A program made the translations under genes and the position numbers. A DNA stretch of 64,000 nucleotides. Source: Clostridia bacterium (GTDB taxonomy: Bacteria; Bacillota; Clostridia; Oscillospirales; Acutalibacteraceae). Under the pieces are notes generated by a model, which made no database searches, had not been told where the DNA came from, and was given only the letters and a program-made list of their open reading frames with translations. Below are positions 51,087-59,579 of the stretch, piece by piece. The stretch lies in the NCBI GenBank assembly GCA_030532035.1, contig JAUNLX010000001.1, positions 62,001-126,000 on the forward strand. The letters run 5' to 3'. The first letter of the stretch is position 1; every line of letters starts with the position of its first letter.

Positions 51087-52340
51087 TCAACCTCTATATT
51101 GCATAGGCGGCATATAAGGCAAGGGATTTACTCTTTTTTTGTTTATTTTAATTTCTAAATGAAGATGTGGCCCCGTACTATTTCCCGTACTTCCCATTTG
51201 ACCTAAAATGTCGCCTTTTTTAACTTTCTGACCTTGAACTACTGAAAGGCTGGACATATGAGCGTAGGTAGTACTTAAACCATCTCCGTTATCTAAAATG
51301 ACATGGTTTCCCAGTCCAAAATTACTATAAACTGTTTTGACAACTATTCCATCATGAGCTGCATGAAGATTTGCCCTCTTATTTCCGCAGGTAATATCAA
51401 GACCTGTATGGTTATCCCACTGACCATATAACTTTCTTCTGCCATAAAGAGAAGTTATATATCTGTCTGTTTCATAAATAGGGCACACCAAATCGCCTAC
51501 TTTTCCGGAGCCTGATGATATTTGCGAATTTATATATGCATCATATTGTCGTCTTTCTCGTTCCATCTGTGCAAGATAAATAGACGCCAAACGCTTGTCA
51601 TTTGCAATTCTCGACATTTCAGCTTTATATGCATTAACTGCTCCGTCAAGTTTTGCTCGCTCAGCGGCAACTTTTTTCTGAGCGGCGACTTCGTCTTGCT
51701 TGTCAGCTTCGATTTTCTTTTTATTATTTTCCAAAACCTTTATTTTAGCTTCTTTTGCCTTTTTGCTCTGCTGAATTTTCAAAATAGCAAATTTAACCTT
51801 ATTTATAAGTTTCATATCATTGTCTGAAACATTTTTCATAAGTTCTATTCTGGTGAGCAATGAAGTCATATTATCGGCAGTTAAAATCACTTCCAGAGTG
51901 GAATTTTCGCCTGCCATATATAAGGCACGAAGTCTTTTTCCAAGTTTTTCTTCATTTTCTTTTATGATTTTTTCCTGATCCGATATTTGGGCATCTAAAG
52001 TTTTAATTTCAGATTCCAAAGAATCAATTTGTTTTTGATAGGCAGATATTCGAGAATTTAATGCATTGATTTTATCCTGATACATTATAATTATATTGTT
52101 CAGTCTATTTGCTTCTGTAAGTGCTGGTAAAGCAGCTTTCTCAACAGATTGTTTTTCTCTTTCGAGATCAGCCAAATGTTTATCTAAAGTCTTGATTGTG
52201 TCATTTATCTCACTCAAACTCTTTGCCTGCGCTTGCTGTGGATAGGCAAAGGAAAAACAGCCAAACAAGATAACTGTTGTGATAAAAAGAGATATAAAAG
52301 ATAAAAGTTTTTTATTTCTAACAAATTGATTAGTTTTCAT
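51087..52340 (-). CDS. Coiled-coil M23 peptidase (PcsB/CwlO/EnvC-like FtsEX effector)
   Basis: Exported peptidoglycan hydrolase of 417 residues. A signal peptide ends near residue 37 (SFAYPQQAQA). A long coiled coil (about 38-270) follows, then a LytM/M23 domain with zinc ligands in HTGLD and HLHLE. FtsEX-controlled hydrolases in other Firmicutes combine a similar coiled coil with a catalytic domain, and the gene follows ftsX directly with an 11-base overlap. I use the ATG at 52340; a GTG at 52349 abuts the GAGGG ribosome binding site. Confidence 0.9.
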   Translation of the reverse strand: MKTNQFVRNKKLLSFISLFITTVILFGCFSFAYPQQAQAKSLSEINDTIKTLDKHLADLEREKQSVEKAALPALTEANRLNNIIIMYQDKINALNSRISAYQKQIDSLESEIKTLDAQISDQEKIIKENEEKLGKRLRALYMAGENSTLEVILTADNMTSLLTRIELMKNVSDNDMKLINKVKFAILKIQQSKKAKEAKIKVLENNKKKIEADKQDEVAAQKKVAAERAKLDGAVNAYKAEMSRIANDKRLASIYLAQMERERRQYDAYINSQISSGSGKVGDLVCPIYETDRYITSLYGRRKLYGQWDNHTGLDITCGNKRANLHAAHDGIVVKTVYSNFGLGNHVILDNGDGLSTTYAHMSSLSVVQGQKVKKGDILGQMGSTGNSTGPHLHLEIKINKKRVNPLPYMPPMQYRG

Positions 52341-53316
52341 ATAAAACACTTCCCTCTTCTTTCAAATATTTTTTGAGCGAAACCGCACTTCCTACAACAC
52401 CTGCCATTATTCCTATGAACAAGAACAAAATAATTATAGGCGCTATAAAAGGTAAAACTGGTAAAACTGATGTAGAGAACATCAAGAATCCACTTCCAAC
52501 TGCATTTGTAAATATAGCATAAATTCCCATTACAATTAGTGTCGCAATGGCACTTGAAATAATGCCGATGGCAAAACCCTCAACCATAAATGGCCACCGG
52601 ACAAAGTTATTTGTAGCTCCAACAGCTTTCATAATGCTTATTTCTCTTCTTCTGCTGTAAATTGCAACTTGTATAGTATTTGAAATTATAAACATCGAAA
52701 CAGCAAGCAACATCAATATAATTGCTATACAGATTATCGTAACAGATGTTCTAACTTTAGAGAGCTTTTTCGCCAAATTGCCATTTTCTCTAACATTTAT
52801 TATATAAGGATAAGTTTTTATCTTTGCGACAACATCATCAAAATTTTTCATATCTTTTAGTGTTACTTTATAGGCATCAGGCAGCGGATTTTTCTCAAGA
52901 CCATTTAATACTGCTGCGTCCTTTCCCAAAGATTCAACTTGTTTTTTGAATGAGATTTCTTTCGGTATGTATTCAACTCTGGAAACCTTGTCTGTAGACT
53001 CTAATTTTTGACGAAGTACATCTTTTTGTTCGGCAGAAGAACCGTCTTGAATAAATACCATAATGACATTTTCAGATTCAATTTTGCCAATCATACTATT
53101 AATGTTTGCAAAAATTAAAATTGCAAATCCAATCATCATAAGGCAGGAAGCGAGCACTGCAATTGATGCAATAGACATCAGTTTATGTGTAACTAAGCTT
53201 TGGAATCCTTGTTTTGTCAAATATCCGTAATTTCCGGACTCTTTTCTTCCACTCTTTCTTTTTGGAGCTATGGGCTTATCGTCAAAAGCTGCTCCCTTTT
53301 TTACTTTTTTGCTCAT
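52330..53316 (-). CDS. ftsX: Cell division permease-like protein FtsX
   Basis: Membrane partner of FtsE, 328 residues with four spans (about 45-70, 195-220, 240-270 and 285-312) and one large outer loop that contacts the hydrolase. The motif RRREISIMKAVGATNNFVRWPF is typical. A positively charged N-terminal extension of about 30 residues lies in the cytoplasm. It overlaps ftsE by four bases. Confidence 0.92.
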   Translation of the reverse strand: MSKKVKKGAAFDDKPIAPKRKSGRKESGNYGYLTKQGFQSLVTHKLMSIASIAVLASCLMMIGFAILIFANINSMIGKIESENVIMVFIQDGSSAEQKDVLRQKLESTDKVSRVEYIPKEISFKKQVESLGKDAAVLNGLEKNPLPDAYKVTLKDMKNFDDVVAKIKTYPYIINVRENGNLAKKLSKVRTSVTIICIAIILMLLAVSMFIISNTIQVAIYSRRREISIMKAVGATNNFVRWPFMVEGFAIGIISSAIATLIVMGIYAIFTNAVGSGFLMFSTSVLPVLPFIAPIIILFLFIGIMAGVVGSAVSLKKYLKEEGSVLYEN

Positions 53317-54203
53317 TTTTCACCGTCCTCAAGATATTTGGAATAATCATTTTCAAGCTCAAAGGTTCCACTCAAAGCTTTGTCAATAATTTTTTTCTTT
53401 TCCTCTTTGTTCATTTTTTCAATATCTTTATTTACGGGAACTGACGATTTTTTATCTTTTTTATAATTTGACAAGATTTTTTGTCTACAAATTTCCTCGT
53501 CGTTTTTCTTTCTATATATAATATTGTTATTCTGTGCACCTTTGGGTATATCGGAAACAATTTCCCCATCATCTATGCAAATAAGACGATGATTGTATTT
53601 TTTCACAAGTTCATGCTCATGAGTAACCATTATGACAGTGGTTCCATTTTCATTTATACGATTGAGCAAATTCACTATATCAATTGACATTTCAGGGTCA
53701 ATATTTCCCGTCGGCTCATCTGCAATTATTACATCGGCATTATTTACAAGTGCCCTTGCAAGAGCCGCTCTCTGCTGTTCTCCACCAGAAATTTTTTCAG
53801 GCAATTCACGAGCTTTAGATGACAGTCCAACTAAACTTAAAACATAGGGAACTCTCTTTCTTATCTCATTTTCAGAAGCTCCTATAACTCGCATTGCAAA
53901 AGCAACATTGTCATATACACTCATTGTCGGGATAAGTCTAAAGTCTTGAAATACAATGCCCATAGTTCTTCGAAAATATGGAATTTCCTTTTTATCCATA
54001 TCATTGAGATTAAAGTCATTTATAGTGATTGAGCCTTTTGTGGGTAATTCTTCACGAAAAATTGTCTTGAGTAAGGTACTCTTTCCAGAACCTGAAGAGC
54101 CAACTATAAAGACGAATTCCCCTCGCTCAATTTTAAAATTCACATTCTTAAGCGCAACCGTTCCATTGGGATAAACCTTTGAAACATTTTTGAATTCTAT
54201 CAA
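53313..54203 (-). CDS. ftsE: Cell division ATP-binding protein FtsE with C-terminal tail
   Basis: ABC ATPase of 296 residues that drives FtsX. Walker A GSSGSGKS, signature ISGGEQQR and Walker B VIIADEPTGNID are present, and the first 220 residues match FtsE closely. A charged, lysine-rich tail of about 70 residues (after IPKGAQNNN) has no equivalent in the roughly 228-residue standard FtsE. First gene of the ftsE-ftsX-M23-CtpA-like operon. Confidence 0.93.
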   Translation of the reverse strand: MIEFKNVSKVYPNGTVALKNVNFKIERGEFVFIVGSSGSGKSTLLKTIFREELPTKGSITINDFNLNDMDKKEIPYFRRTMGIVFQDFRLIPTMSVYDNVAFAMRVIGASENEIRKRVPYVLSLVGLSSKARELPEKISGGEQQRAALARALVNNADVIIADEPTGNIDPEMSIDIVNLLNRINENGTTVIMVTHEHELVKKYNHRLICIDDGEIVSDIPKGAQNNNIIYRKKNDEEICRQKILSNYKKDKKSSVPVNKDIEKMNKEEKKKIIDKALSGTFELENDYSKYLEDGEK

Positions 54204-54271
54204 AATATATCCTCCGAATAAACAATGTAAAGTTTTTTATCTTTACGAGAGTTTAAATATCTTTCATATTA

Positions 54272-54300
54272 TTTATAAACTGATATTGCCTTAAAGTCAA
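54272..54300 (-). promoter_or_regulatory. ftsE promoter, proximal
   Basis: TTGACT (54295-54300), a 17-base spacer and TATAAA (54272-54277) on the minus strand. Confidence 0.6.
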
Positions 54301-54340
54301 GAATATCAATTCATATAAGCTTATATTTCTAATTTATGAC

Positions 54341-54369
54341 ATTATAACACAGCAAATTAAAAATTGTAA
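54341..54369 (-). promoter_or_regulatory. ftsE promoter, distal
   Basis: Perfect TATAAT (54341-54346) with a poor -35, TTACAA (54364-54369), 17 bases upstream. The weak -35 overlaps a WalR-type box, as expected for an activated promoter. Confidence 0.5.
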
Positions 54370-54381
54370 CCGTTTTGTAAT
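54365..54381 (+). promoter_or_regulatory. WalR (YycF)-type box upstream of the ftsEX operon
   Basis: TGTAAC-N5-TGTAAT on the plus strand, an exact match to TGTWAH-N5-TGTWAH. Its centre is about 39 bases upstream of the start point predicted from the distal promoter. Confidence 0.55.
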
Positions 54382-54400
54382 AATATTGATTTTTAAATAA

Positions 54401-54423
54401 AAAAAGGACGCTCAGGGCGTCCT
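54401..54423 (-). terminator. Terminator of the PucR/CdaR-type regulator gene
   Basis: Seven-base stem AGGACGC/GCGTCCT (54405-54423) with a five-base loop and a T-run on the minus strand, 11 bases after the stop codon. Confidence 0.85.
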
Positions 54424-54433
54424 AAATTTATTT

Positions 54434-55519
54434 TTAATATTTTGCCGGTCTGGTATCTAAATATTTTTGTACCATTAAAGCTACTTTGAAAACAATTGCA
54501 TCGTCAAATTCTCTCAAATCGAGTCCAGTGAACTTGCGAATTTTTTCCAGTCTATATACCAAGGTATTTCTGTGTACATATAATTTTCTTGAAGTTTCGG
54601 AAACATTCAAATTATTTTCAAAAAATTTCTGAATGGTTTCGAGTGTTTCATGGTCCATACTTTCAATGGAACCTTTTTTGAAAACTTCTTTCATAAACAT
54701 TTCGCAAAGCGTTGTGGGCAACTGATAGATAAGTCGAGCAATACCAAGATTTTCATAGTTTACAATGCTCTTTTCCATATCAAAAACTTTACCAACTTCT
54801 AAAGCCACTTGAGCTTCTCTAAATGAGCCCGCTAAATCTTTAAGAGAACCTACTATTGTTCCGATTCCTATTTGAGAATTTCCGAAGAAATCTGTAGATA
54901 GAGAATCACAGATTGACTGGGCGAGTTTTTCCAACTCTTCGTTAGTAGTATCATCTCTAACTTCTTTAACAACAGCAATATCAGTTTCATTGATGGTAAT
55001 AATAAAATCTTTATTTTTTTCAGGGAATAAATTTTGAATTAAATCATAGGCAGACAAACTTTTCTTCGCGTCAATTCTAACGATCAATACAGCTCTGGGA
55101 ATTTCAATATCAAAATGTAATTCTCTTGCCTTTAAATATATATCCCCGGGCAAGATATTGTCTGTAATTATATTTTTAACAAAATTTCCTCTATCGTATT
55201 TCTCGTCGTAGAGTTGTTTGATATTTCCAAGTGAAACTGCAATGAGCTTCAATATAGCTTCACTTTCATCATTAGCATGTTCAATAAAAACTGCATTTTC
55301 AGATTTTTGACCCAAGCCAAAAGGAAAATACATATCTCCATCTATTACAGTAACTTTATTTGGGACAAAGACTTCAGACACACTTATGTTTTTAATTTCT
55401 CCAATTCTTCCGAGTTCAGTGCAAGCAACAACAGTTGAAGTTTCATCAACTACTCCAATATTCTTATCTGTATACTCTTTCATTTGTTGTAGATAGCCCT
55501 GAAAAAGTCTATTCGACAA
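54434..55519 (-). CDS. PucR/CdaR-family transcriptional regulator
   Basis: DNA-binding protein of 361 residues. The C-terminal HTH_30 domain is clear (NNLNVSETSRKLYVHRNTLV, then YRLEKIRKFTGLDLREF). The middle resembles the GGDEF-like domain of CdaR, and the N terminus has a putative sensory domain. I choose TTG at 55519, preceded by GGGGGAG at the right distance; a longer frame to 55591 would begin within the promoter. A 10-base inverted repeat overlaps its -10, which suggests autoregulation. The target and effector are not visible from the neighbours. Confidence 0.85.
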   Translation of the reverse strand: MSNRLFQGYLQQMKEYTDKNIGVVDETSTVVACTELGRIGEIKNISVSEVFVPNKVTVIDGDMYFPFGLGQKSENAVFIEHANDESEAILKLIAVSLGNIKQLYDEKYDRGNFVKNIITDNILPGDIYLKARELHFDIEIPRAVLIVRIDAKKSLSAYDLIQNLFPEKNKDFIITINETDIAVVKEVRDDTTNEELEKLAQSICDSLSTDFFGNSQIGIGTIVGSLKDLAGSFREAQVALEVGKVFDMEKSIVNYENLGIARLIYQLPTTLCEMFMKEVFKKGSIESMDHETLETIQKFFENNLNVSETSRKLYVHRNTLVYRLEKIRKFTGLDLREFDDAIVFKVALMVQKYLDTRPAKY

Positions 55520-55536
55520 AGTAACTCCCCCTTTTT

Positions 55537-55591
55537 TGTGTAAAATTACTAATCTTTTATACATTTTACACATTTTTTCAAAAATATTCAA
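55537..55591 (-). promoter_or_regulatory. Regulator promoter with overlapping inverted-repeat operator
   Basis: TTGAAT (55586-55591), 17 bases, TAAAAT (55563-55568) on the minus strand. A perfect inverted repeat TGTGTAAAAT/ATTTTACACA (55537-55546 and 55563-55572, 16 bases apart) covers the -10 and early leader. Confidence 0.5.
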
Positions 55592-55691
55592 GACTGTTTG
55601 ACTAAAATCTAATTTTAAAAACTTATTGTTTACAATTTATCGATAAAATTATCCGTCAGTTTATACAAACAAAGGCGAAAAATTTTATTGA

Positions 55692-55727
55692 AAAAGAAAA
55701 GACCGATTGAAATTAAATCGATCTTTT
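55692..55727 (-). terminator. Terminator of the coiled-coil protein gene
   Basis: AAAAGACCGATT pairs with AATCGATCTTTT around a seven-base loop with one C/A mismatch (a G.U pair on the minus-strand RNA), followed by a T-rich tail. It begins 10 bases after the stop. Confidence 0.75.
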
Positions 55728-55736
55728 TATATAAAT

Positions 55737-56495
55737 TTATTGTTTTTGATTTTTTAAATTTATAGTAAATTTATTGATTCTCTCATATACTGAAGAAATT
55801 TCTTTTGCAGAAGTTCCCAAAACTTCAACAATATAATCAACAGCAGATTTTTTAAAACCATTTGCCCATTTAGTTGCCTCATCTCTTATTTGCTGCGCTT
55901 GATTTTGAGTATCCGTTAACAATTTTGAAGACTCTTGTTTAGCAGAATCAAGAATAAGCTGTGCCTGTATTTTTTGCTCGTCTGCATCTTTTTTTATTTG
56001 ATTGGCTTCTTCTGTGGCTTTTTTTAAAATATCCGATGATTTTTTCTCGGCATCTTTTAAAATATTTTCTGATTTAGCAGCCGCTCTTTTAACCGTTTCT
56101 TGCTCAGATACAATTTGCTCCGATTTTTGTTCGGCTTGTCTTATAATTTTTCTTTCAGTTTCCTCTGCCTTTGCCATAATTTCAGAATAATACTTATCTG
56201 CTGCTTTTTTCTTGTCCTCAAATTCCATATTGGCTTTAGCAGTTAAATCACTTGCGCTCTTGTTTGCCTTTGCAAGCTTGCTTTCAGCGTCAGAATTAGC
56301 CCTCTGTAAAATAGAGCCTCGCTCAGAGACCAAAATTTGAGCTTCTTTGATTTCCTTGGGGAAATTCATTCTCATATTCTCAATTACAGTTAATATATCT
56401 TCTGGATTAATTGCCACTCTTCCAGAAAAAGCTTGTGGCTTACCATTATCAACAATTTCTTCTATTTGATTTATATATTCTTCAAAAACAGACAT
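55737..56495 (-). CDS. Coiled-coil protein of unknown function (ATP-synthase-b/DivIVA-like helix)
   Basis: A 252-residue protein dominated by a charged, Ala/Lys/Glu-rich coiled coil (about 60-225) with short flanking regions. It shows no signal peptide or membrane segment. A gene of this type is common directly after coaD in Clostridia, where it is often auto-annotated as an ATPase or ATP synthase b-like protein, on weak grounds. It starts one base after the coaD stop. I cannot assign a function. Confidence 0.75.
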   Translation of the reverse strand: MSVFEEYINQIEEIVDNGKPQAFSGRVAINPEDILTVIENMRMNFPKEIKEAQILVSERGSILQRANSDAESKLAKANKSASDLTAKANMEFEDKKKAADKYYSEIMAKAEETERKIIRQAEQKSEQIVSEQETVKRAAAKSENILKDAEKKSSDILKKATEEANQIKKDADEQKIQAQLILDSAKQESSKLLTDTQNQAQQIRDEATKWANGFKKSAVDYIVEVLGTSAKEISSVYERINKFTINLKNQKQ

Positions 56496-56496
56496 T

Positions 56497-56982
56497 TTAT
56501 TTCCTTCCCAATTTATTTAATATATCTTCTTTAATACATTTAGGTACAAAATCGGATATGTCTCCACCAAGACTCGCAATTTGCTTTACCATTGACGAAC
56601 TCAAGAAGAGATTTTGTTTGTCGGCGGCAATGAAAATTGTCTCTAATTTAGGATAAAGATCTTTATTAGTAACTGCTTGCTGGAACTCATTTTCAAAATC
56701 AGAAACAGCTCTAAGTCCCTTGACTATTGTATTTATATTGTTCATCTTAGCATAATGTGCCAGTAGTCCGTCGTAGCAATCTACAACAACATTATCCATA
56801 TCTTTTGTAGATCTATTTATGAAATCCATTCTCTCTTGATATGAAAATGCATTTTTATCAATTTTTTGTTGATTTTGCAAGATTAGTACAATAACTCGAT
56901 CGAACATTTCAGATGCTCTCTTTATTACATCTAAATGTCCATTTGTTATCGGGTCAAAGCTTCCAGGACAAATTACAGTCAT
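56497..56982 (-). CDS. coaD: Phosphopantetheine adenylyltransferase
   Basis: Penultimate coenzyme A enzyme, 161 residues, joining 4'-phosphopantetheine and ATP. The nucleotidyltransferase motif GSFDPITNGHLDVI is at the N terminus and the SSSMVKQIA segment (a form of the ISSTxVR motif) is near the C terminus. It lies three bases after the rsmD stop. Confidence 0.95.
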   Translation of the reverse strand: MTVICPGSFDPITNGHLDVIKRASEMFDRVIVLILQNQQKIDKNAFSYQERMDFINRSTKDMDNVVVDCYDGLLAHYAKMNNINTIVKGLRAVSDFENEFQQAVTNKDLYPKLETIFIAADKQNLFLSSSMVKQIASLGGDISDFVPKCIKEDILNKLGRK

Positions 56983-56985
56983 TGT

Positions 56986-57522
56986 CTACCTCTTTTTATA
57001 TTTTATTATTTTAGCTTTTCCGTATTTATATGTCTTTATTTTTTCGAGAAATTCAGGTGTTTCTGGTTCATTGTCTATTTTATCGAGTTCACAAAAAATA
57101 TAGGCATTGTCATTCAAATTTTGCTCAAGTAAATTGAGTGTTTTTTGTAAAATTCCCTTAGAATAAGGCGGATCAATAAAAACAAGATCAAAAGTTTTAT
57201 ATAATTTTTTCAAATAAGAAAGAGCATCTTCTTTTATAACGAGAGCTTTTTCATAATAATTTGCCCTCTTTAGATTTTCTTCTATAACCTTGACTGCTCT
57301 ATCATTTTTATCAATGAATACAGCATTTTTTGCACCTCGGCTCAAAGCCTCTATGCCAAGGGCTCCGCTACCAGCGTATAAATCTAAAACAGTCTTGCCC
57401 TCTATTTCAAATTGAATTGATGAAAAAATACCCTCTTTTGCTCTCGACGAAGTTGGTCTTATATTTTCATCTTCTGGATAGGTTAATTTTATTCCTCCAG
57501 ATTCTCCGGATATAATTCTCAT
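56986..57522 (-). CDS. rsmD: 16S rRNA (guanine966-N2)-methyltransferase
   Basis: SAM-dependent methyltransferase of 178 residues. SAM motif I DLYAGSGALGIEALSRGA and the catalytic FIDPPYSKG motif are present, and the N terminus has RIISGESGG. AGAGGAGA precedes the ATG. First gene of rsmD-coaD-coiled-coil. Confidence 0.93.
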   Translation of the reverse strand: MRIISGESGGIKLTYPEDENIRPTSSRAKEGIFSSIQFEIEGKTVLDLYAGSGALGIEALSRGAKNAVFIDKNDRAVKVIEENLKRANYYEKALVIKEDALSYLKKLYKTFDLVFIDPPYSKGILQKTLNLLEQNLNDNAYIFCELDKIDNEPETPEFLEKIKTYKYGKAKIIKYKKR

Positions 57523-57546
57523 CTTGCTCTCCTCTTGATTTTTATA

Positions 57547-57575
57547 ATTATCTCATTTTTTTGTAAGCTTTTCAA
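57547..57575 (-). promoter_or_regulatory. Promoter of rsmD-coaD
   Basis: TTGAAA (57570-57575), a 17-base spacer and GATAAT (57547-57552) with extended TGA on the minus strand. Confidence 0.65.
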
Positions 57576-57608
57576 GATTTTATATTTTCATTCTATCGAG
57601 AGATACAT

Positions 57609-59246
57609 TCACTTTATTTTATCTCTCTTACTTTTATGAAAAGTGATTGCAAAACGATGTACTTCTTCTTGAATTCCAGCTATAAAATTAAAAGCAAGCG
57701 TTTTATCTCTCAAAGTGATTTTTTTATTACCGTCTGTAACCATATCTGTTCTATGCTTTTTATCTTTTTTCATTGCAAAGACAGGAATATTTTCAATTCC
57801 CCTATCTTTGATAGCTTTTATCGCTGCATCAGCCTGCGTCATACCTCCGTCAATTAAAATCAAATCCGGAAGAGTGTTAAAGGCGGAATCATTTCGCTCT
57901 TTACTTTGATGTTCGCCGAAACGACGATATAGCACTTCATAAATAGAACCTGCGTCATCTCCGCTCGTCGCTGTTTTTATGTTAAATTTTCTATAATTGC
58001 TTTTTTTCGGTTTTCCATTTTCATATACAACCATTACGCCCACTGCATTCTGCGTCGCTGTATGTGATATATCATATGCTTCAATATACTGCGGTTGTTT
58101 GTCAAGTCCCAGAGCAATACCCAGTTCTTCCGACATATTGGAATATCTATCTTTTTTTATATAAGCAAGTAATTTCTGTCTTGCATTTTTCTTTGCCATT
58201 AAAATGAGTTTTCGTTGATCGCCAATTTTGGGAATATGTATTTTTACTTTTCTATTAGATTTAAAATTTAAGAATTTTTCCATAAGGTCTATATCGGGAA
58301 TATCAAATTCAATATTTACAACTGGCGGTATATTTTCTCTGTCGAAATAAAATTGCTTGATAAATTGAGCAAGCATTTCTTCATCAGAATCATATATATC
58401 AGTTATATGTGAATATGTATCTAAAATAACCCCATATTCAAAGCTTATGACGAAAAAGCTGATTTTATCCTGCATTTTTGCAGTGGCTATCACATCTTTG
58501 AACTCTTCACCGGAAACAACTTTTTGAGATGAAGACATTGACTTTATAGCTTGAATATTATCTCGAAGTTTTGCAGCTGATTCAAAATTTAATTTCTCTG
58601 ACTCTTCCAACATCTGCTCTTCAAGTTTTTTCAAAACTTCTTTATTTTTTCCGCTCAATAATTTTTTTGCCGATTCAATATCACTTAAATATTCTTCATT
58701 ATCTATATATCCACAGCAAGGAGCTTTACATAAACCAATAAAATAATCGAGACAGGGTCTCTTTAGCTGTCTTGAAAAATTTTTGTTACAAGATGGTAAT
58801 TTGAAAATTTTCTTTGCTTGAGCTACTGAGCGTTTGACTTGATAAGTGCTTATATATGGTCCTATATAAGTTGATTTATTATTTTCTTTTCTATATGCAA
58901 AATTTAGACGAGGCCACTTCTCATCAGTGATTTCAATATATGAATATCCTCTATCATCTTTTAATAAAATATTGTACTTTGGAGAATATAGTTTTATAAG
59001 ATGACATTCTAAAATAAGAGCTTCAAATTCGCTATCTGCAAGTATGAGTTCAAAATCATATACCTGGTTCACCATTTTACGAACCTTTATACTGTGCGAG
59101 CTATCTTTTTGAAAATAACTTGAAACTCTATTTTTTAAATTTTTAGCCTTACCCACATAAATTATTTTCCCATCTTTGTTTTTCATAAGATAACAGCCTG
59201 GGTCAGTAGGTAAATTTGCAAGTTTTTCCTCTAAAATTTTATTCAT
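57609..59246 (-). CDS. uvrC: Excinuclease ABC subunit C, lacking the C-terminal helix-hairpin-helix domain
   Basis: Nucleotide-excision repair nuclease of 545 residues. The GIY-YIG domain (about 10-90, with YVGKA at 30-34), a UVR/UvrB-binding helix (about 204-238) and the RNase H-like endonuclease domain (AYDISHTATQNAVG, LILIDGGMTQ, EVHRFAITFH) are all present. The protein stops shortly after EVHRFAITFHKSK, where other UvrC proteins continue for about 60 residues into a tandem HhH DNA-binding domain. Only 86 bases separate the stop from rsmD, so the domain has not merely been frameshifted. The start has no Shine-Dalgarno sequence (see findings). Confidence 0.92.
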   Translation of the reverse strand: MNKILEEKLANLPTDPGCYLMKNKDGKIIYVGKAKNLKNRVSSYFQKDSSHSIKVRKMVNQVYDFELILADSEFEALILECHLIKLYSPKYNILLKDDRGYSYIEITDEKWPRLNFAYRKENNKSTYIGPYISTYQVKRSVAQAKKIFKLPSCNKNFSRQLKRPCLDYFIGLCKAPCCGYIDNEEYLSDIESAKKLLSGKNKEVLKKLEEQMLEESEKLNFESAAKLRDNIQAIKSMSSSQKVVSGEEFKDVIATAKMQDKISFFVISFEYGVILDTYSHITDIYDSDEEMLAQFIKQFYFDRENIPPVVNIEFDIPDIDLMEKFLNFKSNRKVKIHIPKIGDQRKLILMAKKNARQKLLAYIKKDRYSNMSEELGIALGLDKQPQYIEAYDISHTATQNAVGVMVVYENGKPKKSNYRKFNIKTATSGDDAGSIYEVLYRRFGEHQSKERNDSAFNTLPDLILIDGGMTQADAAIKAIKDRGIENIPVFAMKKDKKHRTDMVTDGNKKITLRDKTLAFNFIAGIQEEVHRFAITFHKSKRDKIK

Positions 59247-59254
59247 AGTAATTT

Positions 59255-59260
59255 ATTATA
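59255..59260 (-). promoter_or_regulatory. Extended -10 of uvrC, just before the start codon
   Basis: TGT-TATAAT on the minus strand with no matching -35. It ends eight bases before the ATG, so the transcript would be almost leaderless. Confidence 0.5.
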
Positions 59261-59262
59261 AC

Positions 59263-59302
59263 AAAAAAACACATCGAAATGGGAAACCCCAAATCGATGT
59301 GT
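59263..59302 (-). terminator. Terminator of the HPr gene
   Basis: Nine-base stem ACACATCGA/TCGATGTGT (59269-59302) encloses a small GGG/CCC inner stem, with a T-run on the minus strand. Confidence 0.8.
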
Positions 59303-59315
59303 CATTGCAATTTTC

Positions 59316-59579
59316 TTATTCTGCGAAACCTGATTCTACTAATTTAACAAGTTCTTCAACTGCTTCTTCTTCGTCAGGGCCTCCAGCCATTATTCTGATT
59401 TGAGCTCCACCCATGATACCGAGTGAAAGAACACCCAACAAGCTCTTTGCATTTACTCTTCTCTCATCTTTTTCAACCCAAATAGAAGATTTAAACTCAT
59501 TGGCCTTTTGAATAAAGAAAGTCGCCGGACGAGCATGTAGTCCAACTTGATTCTGAACTTTTACATCCTTAACATACAT
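59316..59579 (-). CDS. ptsH: HPr family phosphocarrier protein
   Basis: PTS phosphocarrier of 87 residues. The active-site His15 is in GLHARPA, and Ser46 (the HPr kinase target of Firmicutes) is in NAKSLLG, so both phosphorylation sites are intact and this is HPr rather than Crh. I use the ATG at 59579, six bases after GGAGAA. It stands alone with its own promoter and terminator; ptsI is not adjacent. Confidence 0.93.
   Translation of the reverse strand: MYVKDVKVQNQVGLHARPATFFIQKANEFKSSIWVEKDERRVNAKSLLGVLSLGIMGGAQIRIMAGGPDEEEAVEELVKLVESGFAE

Noticed and set aside
57523-57608. Frameshift explanation for the short UvrC
   Set aside because: All three forward frames of the minus strand were read after the stop; none gives an HhH-like sequence, and 86 bases are too few to encode the domain.
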